From contig JAIXMP010000007.1 of the NCBI GenBank assembly GCA_025677815.1, positions 1,116,001 to 1,180,000 of the forward strand: 64,000 bases of DNA, given 5' to 3'. Shown in pieces: positions 13,293 through 25,738 of the stretch (positions are counted from its first letter, which is position 1; every line of letters begins with the position of its first letter). Under the pieces are notes generated by a model that searched no databases, had not been told where the DNA came from, and saw only the letters and a list, made by a program, of their open reading frames with translations. A program made the position numbers and the translations under genes. This DNA is from Phascolomyces articulosus. Its lineage: Eukaryota > Mucoromycota > Mucoromycetes > Mucorales > Lichtheimiaceae.

Positions 13293-13634
13293 GACGACAC
13301 TATATCCATATATAAAAAGTAGCAAATAAAAATGCTCCTTTTTCATTTTTTTAATTCGTATATATAAAGAAGGCAATATATAAGTAAGATACTTTTTCTT
13401 TTGTTATTAGAGAGAAAATAAAAGAGAATTTATAATGTGGATATACAAATGAGTTATCTTATAATAAACTTTTTTTTGAGTGTGTATATGGAAAGACAGT
13501 TGTGAATTTATGTAATATGTTTTTTCTCTCTCTTGTAAAGAAAAGGTGATGGAGGGTTTTGCTTTCCATACACTTTTTAATATATATATATATATATAAT
13601 TGGTAATGTAATTAAATGATGATGGTAAAGATAT
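13191..13634. other. Short convergent spacer with AAT repeat
   Basis: 3' flanks of the AIG1-type gene and NAB2. Apart from the trinucleotide repeat and a short (AT)n at about 13580-13599, nothing is seen. Confidence 0.7.
13242..13289. repeat. (AAT)n microsatellite, about 16 units
   Basis: An uninterrupted run of AAT/ATA units about 48 bases long, just past the 3' end of the AIG1-type gene. On the minus strand it creates a false poly-leucine frame. Confidence 0.9.
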
Positions 13635-15668
13635 CTACATTTCCATTGCTTCGCCTTCTCCTTGTGCATCCAATCCTGGTTCTTCCTTTGAAGGTTCATT
13701 TTTGGTAATCAAATCAGCACTTTCACCTAAGACAATACGTTCCACAACACTTTCATCAGCAACAGAGAATTGTCGTTCGCTTATGGAGTCATTTTTGTTC
13801 AGGACAAGTGATCGATGACCACCAGTAAATGGTTGTGGTGGGACAGTATGTTTGTAATAGCATCCTGGTCTTGTGCATGCACCATCGTATTTACACTATA
13901 AAACGTTCACCCACCCCCAGTATCATAATAATCGAATTATTAATATCCAATTCAATCCCAAAATCCAATAATTATATTAAAAAATAAGAGAAAAAACTTA
14001 CAAGTATTTCAGATACAGGATTTGTATCAGCATCACCAGGATGGGTGAAATAACATCCAGGTCGTTTACATTGATCACCCATTTTACAAGGAATTGGAAC
14101 GCGTTTCACTGGAACTGCCGCAGCAGAGGGTACAGTACCAGCAGTGGCAGTAGGGGAGCTAACAGCAACAGGTTGTTCTGGATGAATAAATGGACACATT
14201 GGATTTGTACAGTAAGGAAAGAATTTGCATGGAATAGGTCGTTTCATTGGCATTGTTGGAATAGGTTGCATCATTATGGGTTGTTGTGGTAGTTGCTGCT
14301 GTTGTTGTTGTGCAGAGGATGAGGTCTCAGGGTGAATAAACATGCATTCACTTGCAAGCTTGGAACAGTTAGGGAAATCACTATATAAAAAATAAATATG
14401 AGTCTTATGTAACAACAATTGACACGTTCCATCCAATTCCCATTTCTTATTATATCTTCTCCCTCATTCTAAACTTACGGGCAAATCGTTTTAGGATGGA
14501 AATAACTGCATTTTTCTCCTTGTGAGCATGATGGCCAATATTTGCAACGTTCAGCTTGTTGAGATGATTTTACTGATCTGGCGGTGCCTCCTAGTCGATC
14601 AAATACAGAGGGTCGCGCTAAAAAAGAAATATCAAATTCATATATGAGATTTATAAATAAATGAATACCCTTCATTCTAGTCCTAGTCCACCAAAATATA
14701 TATATATATACATACATTCCTGCTGGGCTCCATTCGAATCGAGGATTTGTACTTGACGTCCATTGGACGATCGATGGGGACGACCATTTCGATCATGACC
14801 TCGATCGTCTCGATCATTGCGAAAAGGTGATCGTTCACGATCTCGACTTCTAGGTCTTACTTCAGGCGATCGCGATCGTGAACGTCGAGTCCTTTGTGTT
14901 GTTCCATTAATACTACCAATAGCTTGAGCAAAAATACGATTGCCTCGTGAATTAGGTAGAGCTTGTGTCGTTTCTTTGGCATCATTAGACGGTGATTCCT
15001 TTGGTGATTCTTGTTTTTGTGATTGAGTTGCGGTTGGATTTTCAAGTTCATTGGCTCGTGTAAAAATCCAATCAGTAAGATCAGTGTCTAAAAGTTTTTT
15101 TTTTTTTAAAAAAAAAGTTACGATTCAGTACATTAGTATATCCTCCGTTTCTCTTTTTATACAAAGCAATAGAATACCATGATCCATTTCACTTACTATA
15201 ATCCGATCCAACCACTAATAATTTTTTTAATAATAAAAAAAGTACGTGTTTTAATTAATATTCCAGATCTAGAATTCCATTTTCCCATTCCAAAACTTTT
15301 TTTTTGATTCCTAAACTTACATTGTTGAAGTTCTTGATTTACATTATCTGCCGTGTTTCCAACCTTAAGTAAATTAATAATAAATTGTGCAAGGGTCGTA
15401 TCTATATATTGTTACATGGTAATAAAAACAAGAAAGAGATCAGTATTTTATAAAACAAGGAACCAACCAATATAAAAAGGTTGTATGTTTTTACTGCGCA
15501 CCTCCAGAATCAGCATATTCATAAGTAATACACTTGGCTTGAATTTCGTTCTATTTATAAATATGTATAAGTTTTCTATTCATTTAGGTATATCGTTTTT
15601 TTTTATATAAAATAATAATAATAATAATAATAATTTACTTCAAGTACACTCCAATGCTGTGGTTGCAT
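13635..15668 (-). CDS. NAB2: Nuclear poly(A)-binding CCCH zinc-finger protein, NAB2/ZC3H14 homologue
   Basis: Seven exons on the minus strand: 15668-15639, 15550-15502, 15401-15321, 15087-14716, 14617-14479, 14380-14002 and 13895-13635, giving 436 aa in one phase-consistent frame. Residues 1-70 form a small helical domain like the Nab2 N-terminal PWI-like fold. An Arg/Ser/Asp-rich stretch follows (about 120-170). Five tandem CCCH fingers come next: CKYWPSC..CSYFH, CPDFPNC..CMFIH, CKFFPYC..CPFIH, CKMGDQC..CYFTH and CKYDGAC..CYYKH. A Gln/Pro-rich linker separates fingers 2 and 3. Finger 2 has a longer third spacing (C-x5-C-x6-C-x3-H) than fingers 3-5 (x4). Nab2 binds poly(A) in the nucleus, limits tail length and helps mRNA export. 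The acidic tail after finger 5 ends in GEAMEM. Start chosen as the first ATG that gives an in-phase chain. Confidence 0.88.
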
Positions 15669-17657
15669 TTCGTATTTTATTTTTTGTCAAAGGTTTTTTG
15701 AAAGAAAAAAAAATGCCAAACTACGATTTAATTCAACTGGGTTTTTTTTTTATTTGGGTAATGCAAAAAAAAATAAAAAATAAAAAATAAAAATTTACCG
15801 TGCAGCTTGAAGCTTAACCAATAAAACATTGTTTCCAATCGATTCTTTATACTATGGCAATAGATAAATATAAATCAAAGGCATGATCAGGTATAGATAT
15901 ATACGCCGTATTTACTAACAGGGAATGTGTACACAAATGATATCTCAAAGCTTCTATTAGATTCTTTGTTCTTACTACTCAAAAAATAGAGAATTTCAGG
16001 TCTTCGATGTTCATCTAACAAGTATATAGAAGGAAGTGCTTATTTAGCATATGTTTTGATCCATTATCATTATTCATTTAAGCTACGTTCCTTAAATTAT
16101 GATTCACCATAGAGTTTTAGAATCAGAGCCACATCGAATTATATAACTCCCGCATATACTATGTATCAATTACAGTCTGATAAAAAACAAATGTTTTATT
16201 TTAGAATATAGATAATCTTTTTCCAAGTAATATATAAAGGAAGAAAGAAGTAAACATGTACCACGTACTAAAGTTTGGTTCCAGAGGAGGCAACAACGAT
16301 CAATCTTTATACTATTAATTAATAAGAAAAAAGCAGAATAGTATATATATACAGATAGTGACGGAGAGCAAACGCGAAATATGACTTCAGTATTATTGTT
16401 TTATCTTTTGGAATAAAAAACTCTATTAAAATATTTATAATAAACAAGATACTGTACAACGTTTTAATGTAATTTCTTCTTTTAAATTATGATCGACGAA
16501 AATATGTATCATGCCAATAGTAACATCCTATTATTAAGTGTATATGCATAAAATACAACATTCATTTAGAGACTATCAGATGAACATCATTCATCATTGA
16601 AGTTTGGCGTGCATAATAATCTGCTCACAACACTATTTAACACGCGACCTTGTAAAAGTTTATATCCCATGACAGCACCTTCTTTTCCATATTTGCTTAT
16701 TTTAACTTATACAACATACAAGTCAAGTTACCATTGGATTGTTGTTGCTGTATGATGTTTTTGCTAAGCCAGATTTCTATTTTCAGATCAGTAAGAAGGT
16801 ATATTTATCTTTTTCTCCTACCACTACCAAAAACTCCTTGAAAGAAGGAGATTAAGTGTAGATCAAACGAAATATGATTTATGATTTAATATATTTTACC
16901 TTTATTTTAACACAACCCAGTTTCCTTGGCATTATTTTACAAGTTTAAACGAGGTTCTTTTCACTCTTCAGTATTAAACCAAAAAAAGTCTTTTTTTAGA
17001 CATGACAAAAGTGGTTTAGTCTTAAATTCCAATCCACTTTTTTTTATATTTTCAAAACAAAACACACACTTTTTTGCTTGCTGATTTCTTAAACACACAA
17101 ATCTTTTTCAAGTTATTTTTTAATGATCCATAGGATTGATCCATAAGAATGAAAAAGAATCTATAATGAAATCACTTAAAAATGATAAAAGAAGATACTA
17201 CTAGTCGCACTAGTTATGACATCATTTTGGAACTATTTTTATATATATATACTATTTGATTCTCGGATCAACGGGCCGCTGTTTTTACTTTTTGTACTCT
17301 CTTGGCTTGTATCACAACATACACAAGATCGGTTTAAAAATAGTGAAAGAAAGAGAAAAGAAGAAGGGAACTGGCCACAGTGGCGCATTTTACTATAATA
17401 ATAATAAACGAAAAAGAAGGATCGGTTTTTTGTTAGCAAAATAGCTCCGCAAAATGCCAAGGTTTCCTACTTAAACAAATGTGATACAAAACGGGTCAGG
17501 GTCAAGCCCGCCACAAAAAAAAAAAGCTAAGCATCTGCACATAATCCGTTTCGTCTATAAAAAGCCGGATGAGAACTTTTTACAATCTTCATTTTTTTTC
17601 CCTTCTTCTTCTTTTACTACTATTTCTTCAAAACATATATTCATATAAATCATATAA
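15669..17657. other. Divergent intergenic region of NAB2 and the TMEM198-like gene
   Basis: AT-rich with many poly-T and poly-A runs and no convincing exon chain. The frames at 17216-17460 are open on both strands but have no family resemblance. Promoter signals of the TMEM198-like gene lie at the right end. Confidence 0.5.
17556..17563 (+). promoter_or_regulatory. TATA box of the TMEM198-like gene
   Basis: TATAAAAA lies about 100 bases before the ATG at 17658 and is followed by a pyrimidine-rich leader of T, CTT and TTC runs (about 17588-17625), which is typical for well-expressed fungal genes. Confidence 0.6.
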
Positions 17658-18596
17658 ATGAAAAAGTTCTCTCTTACACTTTTATTACTTGGATTGTTGT
17701 CACAATTTGTGAACGCTTTGCCTTTAGTGGCACGCGATCCTTTATCAGAACAAAATACAGTGACTTTTGATGGTAAATAATAATAATAATATTAATAATC
17801 GTTACAGCAAGTAACAGGGCACACAACAAAGCGCAGTAAAACTAACCACTTTTTTTGTTATTATAATTCAATAGTAATGGGTCATAGTGTATCTGTCCAT
17901 GCCGTTGTCCTTTCTATCATTTTATTCATTGCTGGTGCTTATTTATGTTTTGTGGGTGGTGTACATCAACACTTTACCATGTTTATTGTCGGTTTCTTGG
18001 TGGGTGCCAACGTCGCGTATATCATTCTCAGCAACGCAAAAGCAGATTATGGTGAAAACACACAAACGATTCTTTTGGTTGTATCCATCATTGTAGGTGT
18101 TCTTGCCGGTGCTATTTTATCATGCTGTTTCTTCTTGGCAGTTTATTTGTTAGGTGCCGTATTGGGTTATTTGCTTGCTCTTTGGTTGTTAGCTTGGGAT
18201 GATGGAGGTTTGATTACAACCAGCTGGGGTCGTGCCATCCTTATCATTGTTTTTGTTGTCGTTGGTATCGTCCTTATTGCTTTCTTTGAACGTCCTATCA
18301 TTGTGATTGCTACTGCCTTTGTTGGTTCCTTTTTAATCTTCTTTGGTGTTGATTTATATGTTCAAACCGGATTCACCGACGCTGTTGCTTCCTTCTTACA
18401 TGCTCGCGACCCAGATGCATTGATTCAATCGACTCCAGGTGTACGTGGTATGCTTGGTGGTACTTTGGGTTTGACTATTTTGTCAATCTTGATTCAATGG
18501 ATGTTGGTTCGCAGACGAAATCAACCTGTTGCTGTTTGGACTCAACAATACCCCATGCGTGGTGGAGGTGGATATGGTTGGAGAAGAGTTAACTAA
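17658..18596 (+). CDS. TMEM198-like (DUF4203/TM7S3) multi-pass membrane protein
   Basis: Two exons, 17658-17772 and 17875-18596, give 278 aa. The first exon encodes a clear signal peptide (MKKFSLTLLLLGLLSQFVNA) with likely cleavage near residue 20-25. After the splice come about seven hydrophobic helices, beginning VHAVVLSIILFIAGAYLCF and ending LGLTILSILIQWMLV, then a basic Gly-rich tail RGGGGYGWRRVN. The pattern is a signal sequence, a short lumenal segment and a seven-helix glycine-rich block. This matches the fungal DUF4203 / TMEM198-like family, whose biochemical role is not established. In animals TMEM198 promotes Wnt signalling, which does not transfer to fungi. A CT-rich 3' UTR follows. 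Confidence 0.8.
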
Positions 18597-21566
18597 AACT
18601 ACAACATACCATTCAATTCATCCAAACTTACATTTCATATTCATCCTTTTCCCTCTCTCTCCCCCTCTCAATCATTCCTTACTGTATATCATTTAACTCC
18701 TCCTATTTCAAAAAAAAAGAAAACCTCCCAATTCTTATTCTATCAATCAAAAAAAAAACTATCTTTTTATTGCTTTAGCCCTTATATACTATTTTTATTT
18801 TGTAAATACCTTCAGGAATTTATATATACATTTTTTTTCTGTAACATTCATTTTTTATAAAAGAAATCCTTATTATTATTATTATTTTATTATTATTATT
18901 AGTATTACTTAAAGTTGTTTATTTTTTTAAAAAAAATGTGATGGAAAGGATGATGAGGTTATTTTATCAATTAGGAGCTATTTTAGTTTCTAGCTCCATC
19001 ATTTTTATTATCAATTAGGTTTGTTTAGTACGCTAAAACGGGATGAAAAGCCGGAAAAAAAAACATTTTTGTTACTTTTTTTTTTTTAGTTGATTCGAGA
19101 CTTTTTTTTATTTATTTAATTTAATGCAGCCTTTTAAACTAAATAATTGAATTCTATAGTTTATAAATTAAAGAAGTATTGAATGACATGTGTCAATCAA
19201 GGTGGAAAAAAAAATAAAGGTACCAAAGAAAAACACTTTCGGATATTCCTTTCCGATGAACAGTTTTTTTTTTGTTTGCAAAGAGAAAGAAAGTTGTTGG
19301 CCTGGGTGAATTTCAAAGAGGGTTTGTGTGTGTTTCAATTTACGGATGATTCTTAAGTTTTCTTGTGTAACATATCAATTGGTCGTTGTTCATTGTCATG
19401 GTAAACTTTTAAGTCTGTGCGCCATTTGATATTTTTTTACAGAAAGTGGTAATTGATGGTAAAATATGTAATTATTAAAAGTTAATTGTTGTGATTCTAG
19501 AATTGTTTTATTTAAGAACAAATAAACTCTATATTTCAATGGGTAATCGCGTTCAAACTATGATATTTAGTAACTACAATAGTTATATATAAAATAGAAT
19601 GCATAACCGTTTTATATATAAAAAAAAACATTTGCCCCAACTATATGCGTACGTAAATCATTAGTTATGCATTAAAAAATGACAAAAATGCCATTGTTTT
19701 ATATGTCGTACAACTAAAAGAATCTCTTTTATAAATTAACTGAATATATGGCGTTTATTATAAACGCAATACATTCTTATTATTGCTATTAAGTAAGCTT
19801 CATATAATTAATTGTTTTTCTATATAGATTAATATAATAAGACGCGTGAATTTTATAACTACTAGAACATCATCACCTCATCCATTCTTCATATGAATTA
19901 AATTGGTAAGCGGAATAAGAGAAAACGAGTATGATGTAGTACAGCATTATTGTTCTATATATTAAATTTCGTAATAATAATTGTTTAATCATTATCATTA
20001 AACTATTAATCAATTTGCGAAGCACCATCGTCTATTCTGATTAATTGATGATGATGATAATATATTATGTAGTAACACAGCATGCTAATGACTATTGTTA
20101 TTATCATGCCACGCATCCATAAGAAACGAACATAGAGTGTAGAGTCATATATATTTTTTTGATTTACTCTAGTTCCAATATATATTATAAATATGGGTAT
20201 TTTAATCCCACAAAAAAAAGCTCTTATTACACAAGCACTTAAAAATTCGTTAATAACTAAAAAAGAAACATAAGTTTCGATCTTCTTTTATAACATAAAA
20301 AGAAAGATGGATCCTTTTTTGAATAAAAAAAAGGTTTAATGAGTATTGACATTACGATCTTTTTATTGAATTTTTTATACGTTAAATTTTAAATATTATA
20401 CATATTAGCTACGTGTTATAAAACAATACATTTAGGTTTAGATCATATATACTATATAAAAGACTTTAAATACTACCGAAAACTTTGTTTTACAAGCTGA
20501 CATATAATAATTACTACAAGATAAATTCTCGATTTTGTCCCCATATTCCTTTAAGGTTGGCTTCATTATACCATTTTTAATAATTTTTGGGATGGATAAA
20601 CGAATAACTATGCTATCCTTGGAATGGATGTAAAAACTTGTTAGACCTTCTTCTTCGATTTTGAATTCGACCATTCGATCGACGCTAGATATTATCATTC
20701 TGACACCATATATCGAATTAACATAACGTATTGATTGAGACAATGGGTGAATTTCTTATAATTTCTTCCTAAATTATAATAAATACGTAAACCTAATTGA
20801 ATTATTATAAAAGGACTTTTTATATGTTCCTGAATTCCTCGTAATTTATAAAGAAGAAGCTCCTTCGTGATACAATTTGGGACTAAAAGTATACATAAGC
20901 TTACTGAGATTATTATACAATAATGGATCCAAAAATGTTGTTAATATAATACTTTTATGTTAAAAACAGTGCATAAAAATACTAATAGCTGACCTTTGTG
21001 GCAGTCATTAAATGAGCATCATACGATAATGCTCAAAATAGTAGATCAATGTCAAAGTTTCTTTTGCACCATGGGATTCTGCAGATACTATAGTATGAGA
21101 TACGAGATAATAGTCCTTGTTAAGTACACACACCTGTATCCAAGTGACTGAATTCGTTTTATACTGTAAGAAAAAAAACGTATGGCACAAAGGAACTGTA
21201 TATAGATAGTAAGATGTTTTGTATTAGTGTAGATAAATCCAGAGAAGTAGTTTCAATTTGCTTCATCTAGATAAAAACCACTAGTGACCTAGCAGATGTA
21301 TAATGGAAGGAAAAGTCTAATCTTCTTGTTATAGTGTATATAGGACCATTTTAATAATAATATATAGTTCCTTTTCCGGATCGATTTGAATTTATTAGTG
21401 TAAACAGCCCCAAGTGGGATGAATTAGAAATAGATTCATGGTGACTGAACAGATCAGACTTCTCAAATGAAAAAGACTACAGCAATTGTTAAAAGAGAAA
21501 GAAAAACTAGACTTTACCTAAAAAAGACATAATTGTATCAAAACGTATTCTTCCAAGGATACTTCC
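18597..21566. other. Gene-poor tract, left part
   Basis: The first 250 bases are the CT-rich 3' flank of the TMEM198-like gene, with ATT trinucleotide runs near 18870-18900. The rest is AT-rich without a splice-consistent exon chain. The 101-codon minus frame at 20438-20743 has no family resemblance. A small perfect palindrome lies at 19751-19767. Confidence 0.45.
19751..19767. repeat. Short perfect palindrome
   Basis: GCGTTTA and its exact complement TAAACGC flank a 3-base loop. It could bind a dimeric factor or be chance; no gene is adjacent. Confidence 0.5.
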
Positions 21567-22679
21567 ATGATTCTCTTGTCAATCAACTTTTCTCTTTTAT
21601 CTATGATCTATCACTTCAAGTCAAACAAACAAAAAACGGGGTTTGTATTAACAATTACTAAGAATAATGATAAAAATAAACTGACTCGCAGCAACGAACA
21701 AGTTCTTTTTTCTTTTGTCCTCTTTTTTACATTCCCGTTGAAGAACGATATCCACTCGATTTTCTCTCTTAGGTTTCCATTGTACAAGCTAAGCAATACC
21801 ATTAATGGCACGTTTTTGAAGCAGCAGCAGATTCGTGGCCATTTTACCTCCCCTCTCCAACACTCTGGCCTGCATCTTTGTTTCGACAGGTACTATCCAT
21901 GAAGAATGGCTTTAATCTTTCTTTTTTTTTTCATTAATAATGCATTTGTCCAGTGATTCTTGGAAAGTTACTCTGACAGCGTGAGTAATCAAAATGCCAT
22001 GCACCTAAAAAACTTTTCCCCTTTCTATTTTTCGAACAAACCTGGAGAGAATGCAGGGAAGGAAATGGTTCCATTCATCTGGGGTTATTTTCGTTACAGT
22101 ACCGTCTTATTTAAAGAGACTCTCTCAGGTGTCAAGTTGGGCCGATATTTTACTATCGCCACTAGGTAAATAGTGTAGCTGCTGGTCTGTGTGGGGGCAC
22201 GTGATGTCGACGGATCACCCTATCCCAAGACCTACAACAGTCGGTTGGGGTGGACCATTCATAACTACCTTTCTCTTTTGCTGATTTTGGGCTGCTGTTC
22301 GTACCTGGTCTTTCGCCTCGAATGGCTGGGAAGGTGGAAGCTGATACGATGCCACCTCTTCGAGGTAGCTTCCGGAAACTATTATTATTGTGGTATCTTT
22401 ATTATAATACAGAAACTAATCTGGATGTTTTGTTGTGATAATAAACATGTTGTTTTTCAGGATTATTTATACGTTGTTCGTTTTTTTTTACGGTTTGATT
22501 GGTGCTTTACTATGCTATCAAACAATGAATCGAAGATGCTGATGACTCTTGAAGGTATCACGGATTTTATGCAAGTAGCTCCAAAAAAATTCTATCCGAT
22601 TATATTATTTTTCTTGAACTTCCTTCAAGGTAGTGCTCTGTTACCAATAGCATCTCCAATTGACGTTGCAAATCAATAA
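21567..22679 (+). CDS. Possible unrecognised membrane protein gene, six exons (tentative)
   Basis: A tentative chain 21567-21640, 21773-21889, 21954-21980, 22100-22165, 22241-22364 and 22461-22679 gives 208 aa with every junction in phase. Donors are GTTTGT, GTACTA, GTGAGT, GTAAAT and GTAGCT. Acceptors are mostly pyrimidine-preceded (TCTCTCTTAG, TTGTCCAG, TTCGTTACAG, TACAACAG, TTTTTCAG). The last intron is 96 bases, a multiple of three, so the frame is open with or without its removal. The product has a central hydrophobic segment (YLSLLLILGCCSYLVF) flanked by Arg/Trp-rich residues and another near the C-terminus. I recognise no family. The stretch 21990-22365 is less AT-rich than its surroundings. 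The first exon and its donor are the weakest parts. It could also be a decayed gene or chance. Confidence 0.3.
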
Positions 22680-25600
22680 TTCGTTGTGTCAAGTATAACC
22701 ACCGCAGTACTGTTCTATTATACTATAGAGCGACTATTTGTTACACCGTACAGCAAAATTAGTAATAGCTAGATTAATGTGGTAATTGCGGGATCAGCAG
22801 GCTGTTTGCAATAATTAAAACCAAATTGATAAGACAACAACCACTTAATTTTGACCATTCTGACTGCATAAACAGTAACACCATATTGCCTATTTATATT
22901 ATATATATTACTTAAAACGGATGTAAGAATCTTAACATATCATGGACAATGAAAAGAGTAAATGCAATCATATATTCACAAGAGGAACATCACAGGAAAA
23001 GCTTCATCAAGACCTTTAAAAATTCTGGTTATTGATGTGGATTATAACAGTAAGAAGATGCGTATTTTAAATAAAACGATGATCTATAGGAGAATCTCAT
23101 ATCAATGCGTACATCCCTTCACACAAATAGTAGAATATACTAATAATATTTATACTTCATGTATTAGTTTGCTATATATTCATATATATATATATATATA
23201 TATACCAGATTCTTACTATGCTAGAATGTACCTATATAATTGTAGTACGGCTACGTACTGATTATCTTATAGAATTAACTATTAAAAAAATATATCACTC
23301 TTCTCAATTTTTTGATTTTTTCTCATACTGTAATTATAATTTATAATTCTTCCAGGGCATAGTTTTATGAGTTTCTTTTTTTTTTTTTGGTTGCTACTAC
23401 TGATTCTTAAGCCCTCCCTCCTTCACTTTCTGCGTGTATTTTGACACAAGATAAAGTTACTTGTAGAAAAACAAAGGTCGATCTTTTTTTTTCAGTGTGC
23501 TGTCGTGTAACCAGATGATGCATTTTTAATATAGTTTTTTTTTCCTCATGTGTAAACTTTATTCTACAAATTAATTCATAACTCTTCAATTTGACACTCT
23601 ATAAAAACCATCTCCACCTCCCTCAAAAGGATCTTTGTTATAGGGGACGAAAATCGGCTTGTCGATTTTTTTTTTTTGCACACGTCGCAAGGCCCCCCGC
23701 TTTAATGTATAAACTCTAAACAATAATGATGATCGTTTTAATGACAGCGAGACGGGTTGTTCTTCTTTTTCTGTCGTGGTATCCATATATTTGGATAACG
23801 GACTCATATGAATAAACATGTAAATTAGTATTCTATATAAAGGATATTACTAGCCCTTTTGTATTTGATGAGCCATAATACTATACCTACACAGCCTTAA
23901 TAATAGTTTATAAAGAAGGTATGATCTTTCTCTTCATTCTGTTGTAATAACTACAACTTTCTTCATTTTCTTTTCAAAAAAAAAACGCCAAAATAAGGAG
24001 ATGATGATGGAATTATAGCTCATCATCTTATAACATGATGAGTTAATAAATACCTTTGGCGTTTCCTTCCTTCTTTTTTGGAGTATAAATTTTTTTTACC
24101 TTATTAATTAAAGTTCATCTTTCAAAGTTGAAAAAAGAAATCGAATAACATTCTTATCATTACTAGATCATTAAATGTTATTATCGAATATTAAAAAAAA
24201 GCTGTGTATTTCGTTTTTTTCCCCTTACAAATAATGTGAATATTATCGCATCGATATTTAAGATGCAAAATATAGCTTCTCCTTCTCATTAAAGGTAATT
24301 ATATACCACAAAAAGAAAAGAGAAATTTTGTGTGTGAACACATCTATTTTGTGTGTATCACGAATTATGTGATCATTTATGTAAGTTTATTCTACATTTT
24401 TGTTCCAGATCAAATCCCAGGTTTTTTTGCACATATAAAACAATAAATAGGCTCTCTTTCCATCAAGGATAGAAAAGCAGTAGTAGTAGCACTACAATTT
24501 AACCTACCTTGAAATGACCTGTATATAATGTCTTATATAAGAATATAAACAATAATAATAACAAGATAAATATATTATTATCCATGTTCATCAGTAAATG
24601 AGATTAGATAAAGTGGATCATGACTTTTTTATAATATGAAATCTTTAATAAGACATTTGATTTTATTATTTGAAGAATTACAAGTTATGCCTAAGCTGGA
24701 TTTTATTCAACGTGATACTTAACACGTCAACTGCGAGCCATTCTCCAATCTATAAAGAGTATTATAAAGTTTATTGCTGTGGTAATTTTTCTTAGTTCTA
24801 TTTTGTATACTATATATTACTATAAATCATTGTTGTGTCACGTTAATACAAGATGTTGTATGGTGTTCTTGTTTTTGTTATCACCATAATTAATAATATT
24901 GACAAAATTCATTACACACTAAATTCACACTTGCTAATAACTTTATTGTTGTTGATACTTTACGAAAAATGGTTACTAAAGTACAATAATTAAAAGAAAA
25001 AAAAGGTCGTATGATTGATCCAATGGTGCCTATTCTTATAGTTTGAAAACATGAAAACGTTTGTTATAAGGTTCGAGTAGAGCGTGTACTACAAAAGGCT
25101 TAGCGTTCATTCTATACGTATAGACCGTACATCCCAAAAAAAGAGATGGAGAGAAATAAATCATAATAATTTGATATATTATAAAGACACTAGAAACATT
25201 GGAAGCAAATGCTATAGATAGCTCCTCGTTGACTAATTAAGGCATAAAACAAAAGATGTTCTTTTTCGATTCCTGTTTTTGGACTTTTTTTATTATTATG
25301 TGCAAATAGAAAAAGAGAAAAATAGAAAAAAAATATCACCAGATTGAGTAAAAGCTTTCTAAAATAGAGACGAAACAGAGAGAGAGATAGTGAAAGAAAA
25401 AAATATATATGTAACACATGTGGATATGAAAAAAATGGGTGTGTGTTGAGTTGAATTAACTATACAAAATGACGATGCGGGAAAGAATTGATGGAGGGAA
25501 AATTTTTTGAGTGGAAATGTGAGGTTTGGGTAAAAAAAAAAGGTGCGTGAAAAAGGAAATACAAAGTATGAGATTTGATATACATATAATAGACTTTTTT

Positions 25601-25738
25601 GTTATAGTTGTAGTGTTGTGCATAGTAGTAATTGTACGTAGTAATTGTAGTTGAATATGATATGGTTGAAGAAAGATATGTGTGCGCTTGTGTGTTTGTG
25701 TGTTGGATGATAGAAGCTGCCCAGTTGAATTTGATTAT
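22680..25738. other. Gene-poor tract, right part
   Basis: No supported gene. It holds an (AT)n run at about 23182-23204 and a hairpin at 23983-24064. The minus frames at 23407-23819 are unrelated short frames. The last few hundred bases are the 3' flank of the fucosyltransferase-like gene. Confidence 0.5.
23983..24064. repeat. Nested inverted repeat (hairpin)
   Basis: Outer arms AAACGCCAAA (23983-23992) and TTTGGCGTTT (24055-24064) are perfect complements. Inside them are inner arms CTCATCAT (24019-24026) and ATGATGAG (24035-24042). The whole could fold as a two-step hairpin of about 82 bases. There is no obvious open frame in it and no gene next to it. Confidence 0.6.

Noticed and set aside
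13097..13309. Poly-leucine protein on the minus strand
   Set aside because: Translation of the AAT microsatellite.
25060..25085. GGTTCGAG as a tRNA T-loop
   Set aside because: No matching acceptor, D- or anticodon arms around it. No tRNA-like fold was found elsewhere either.
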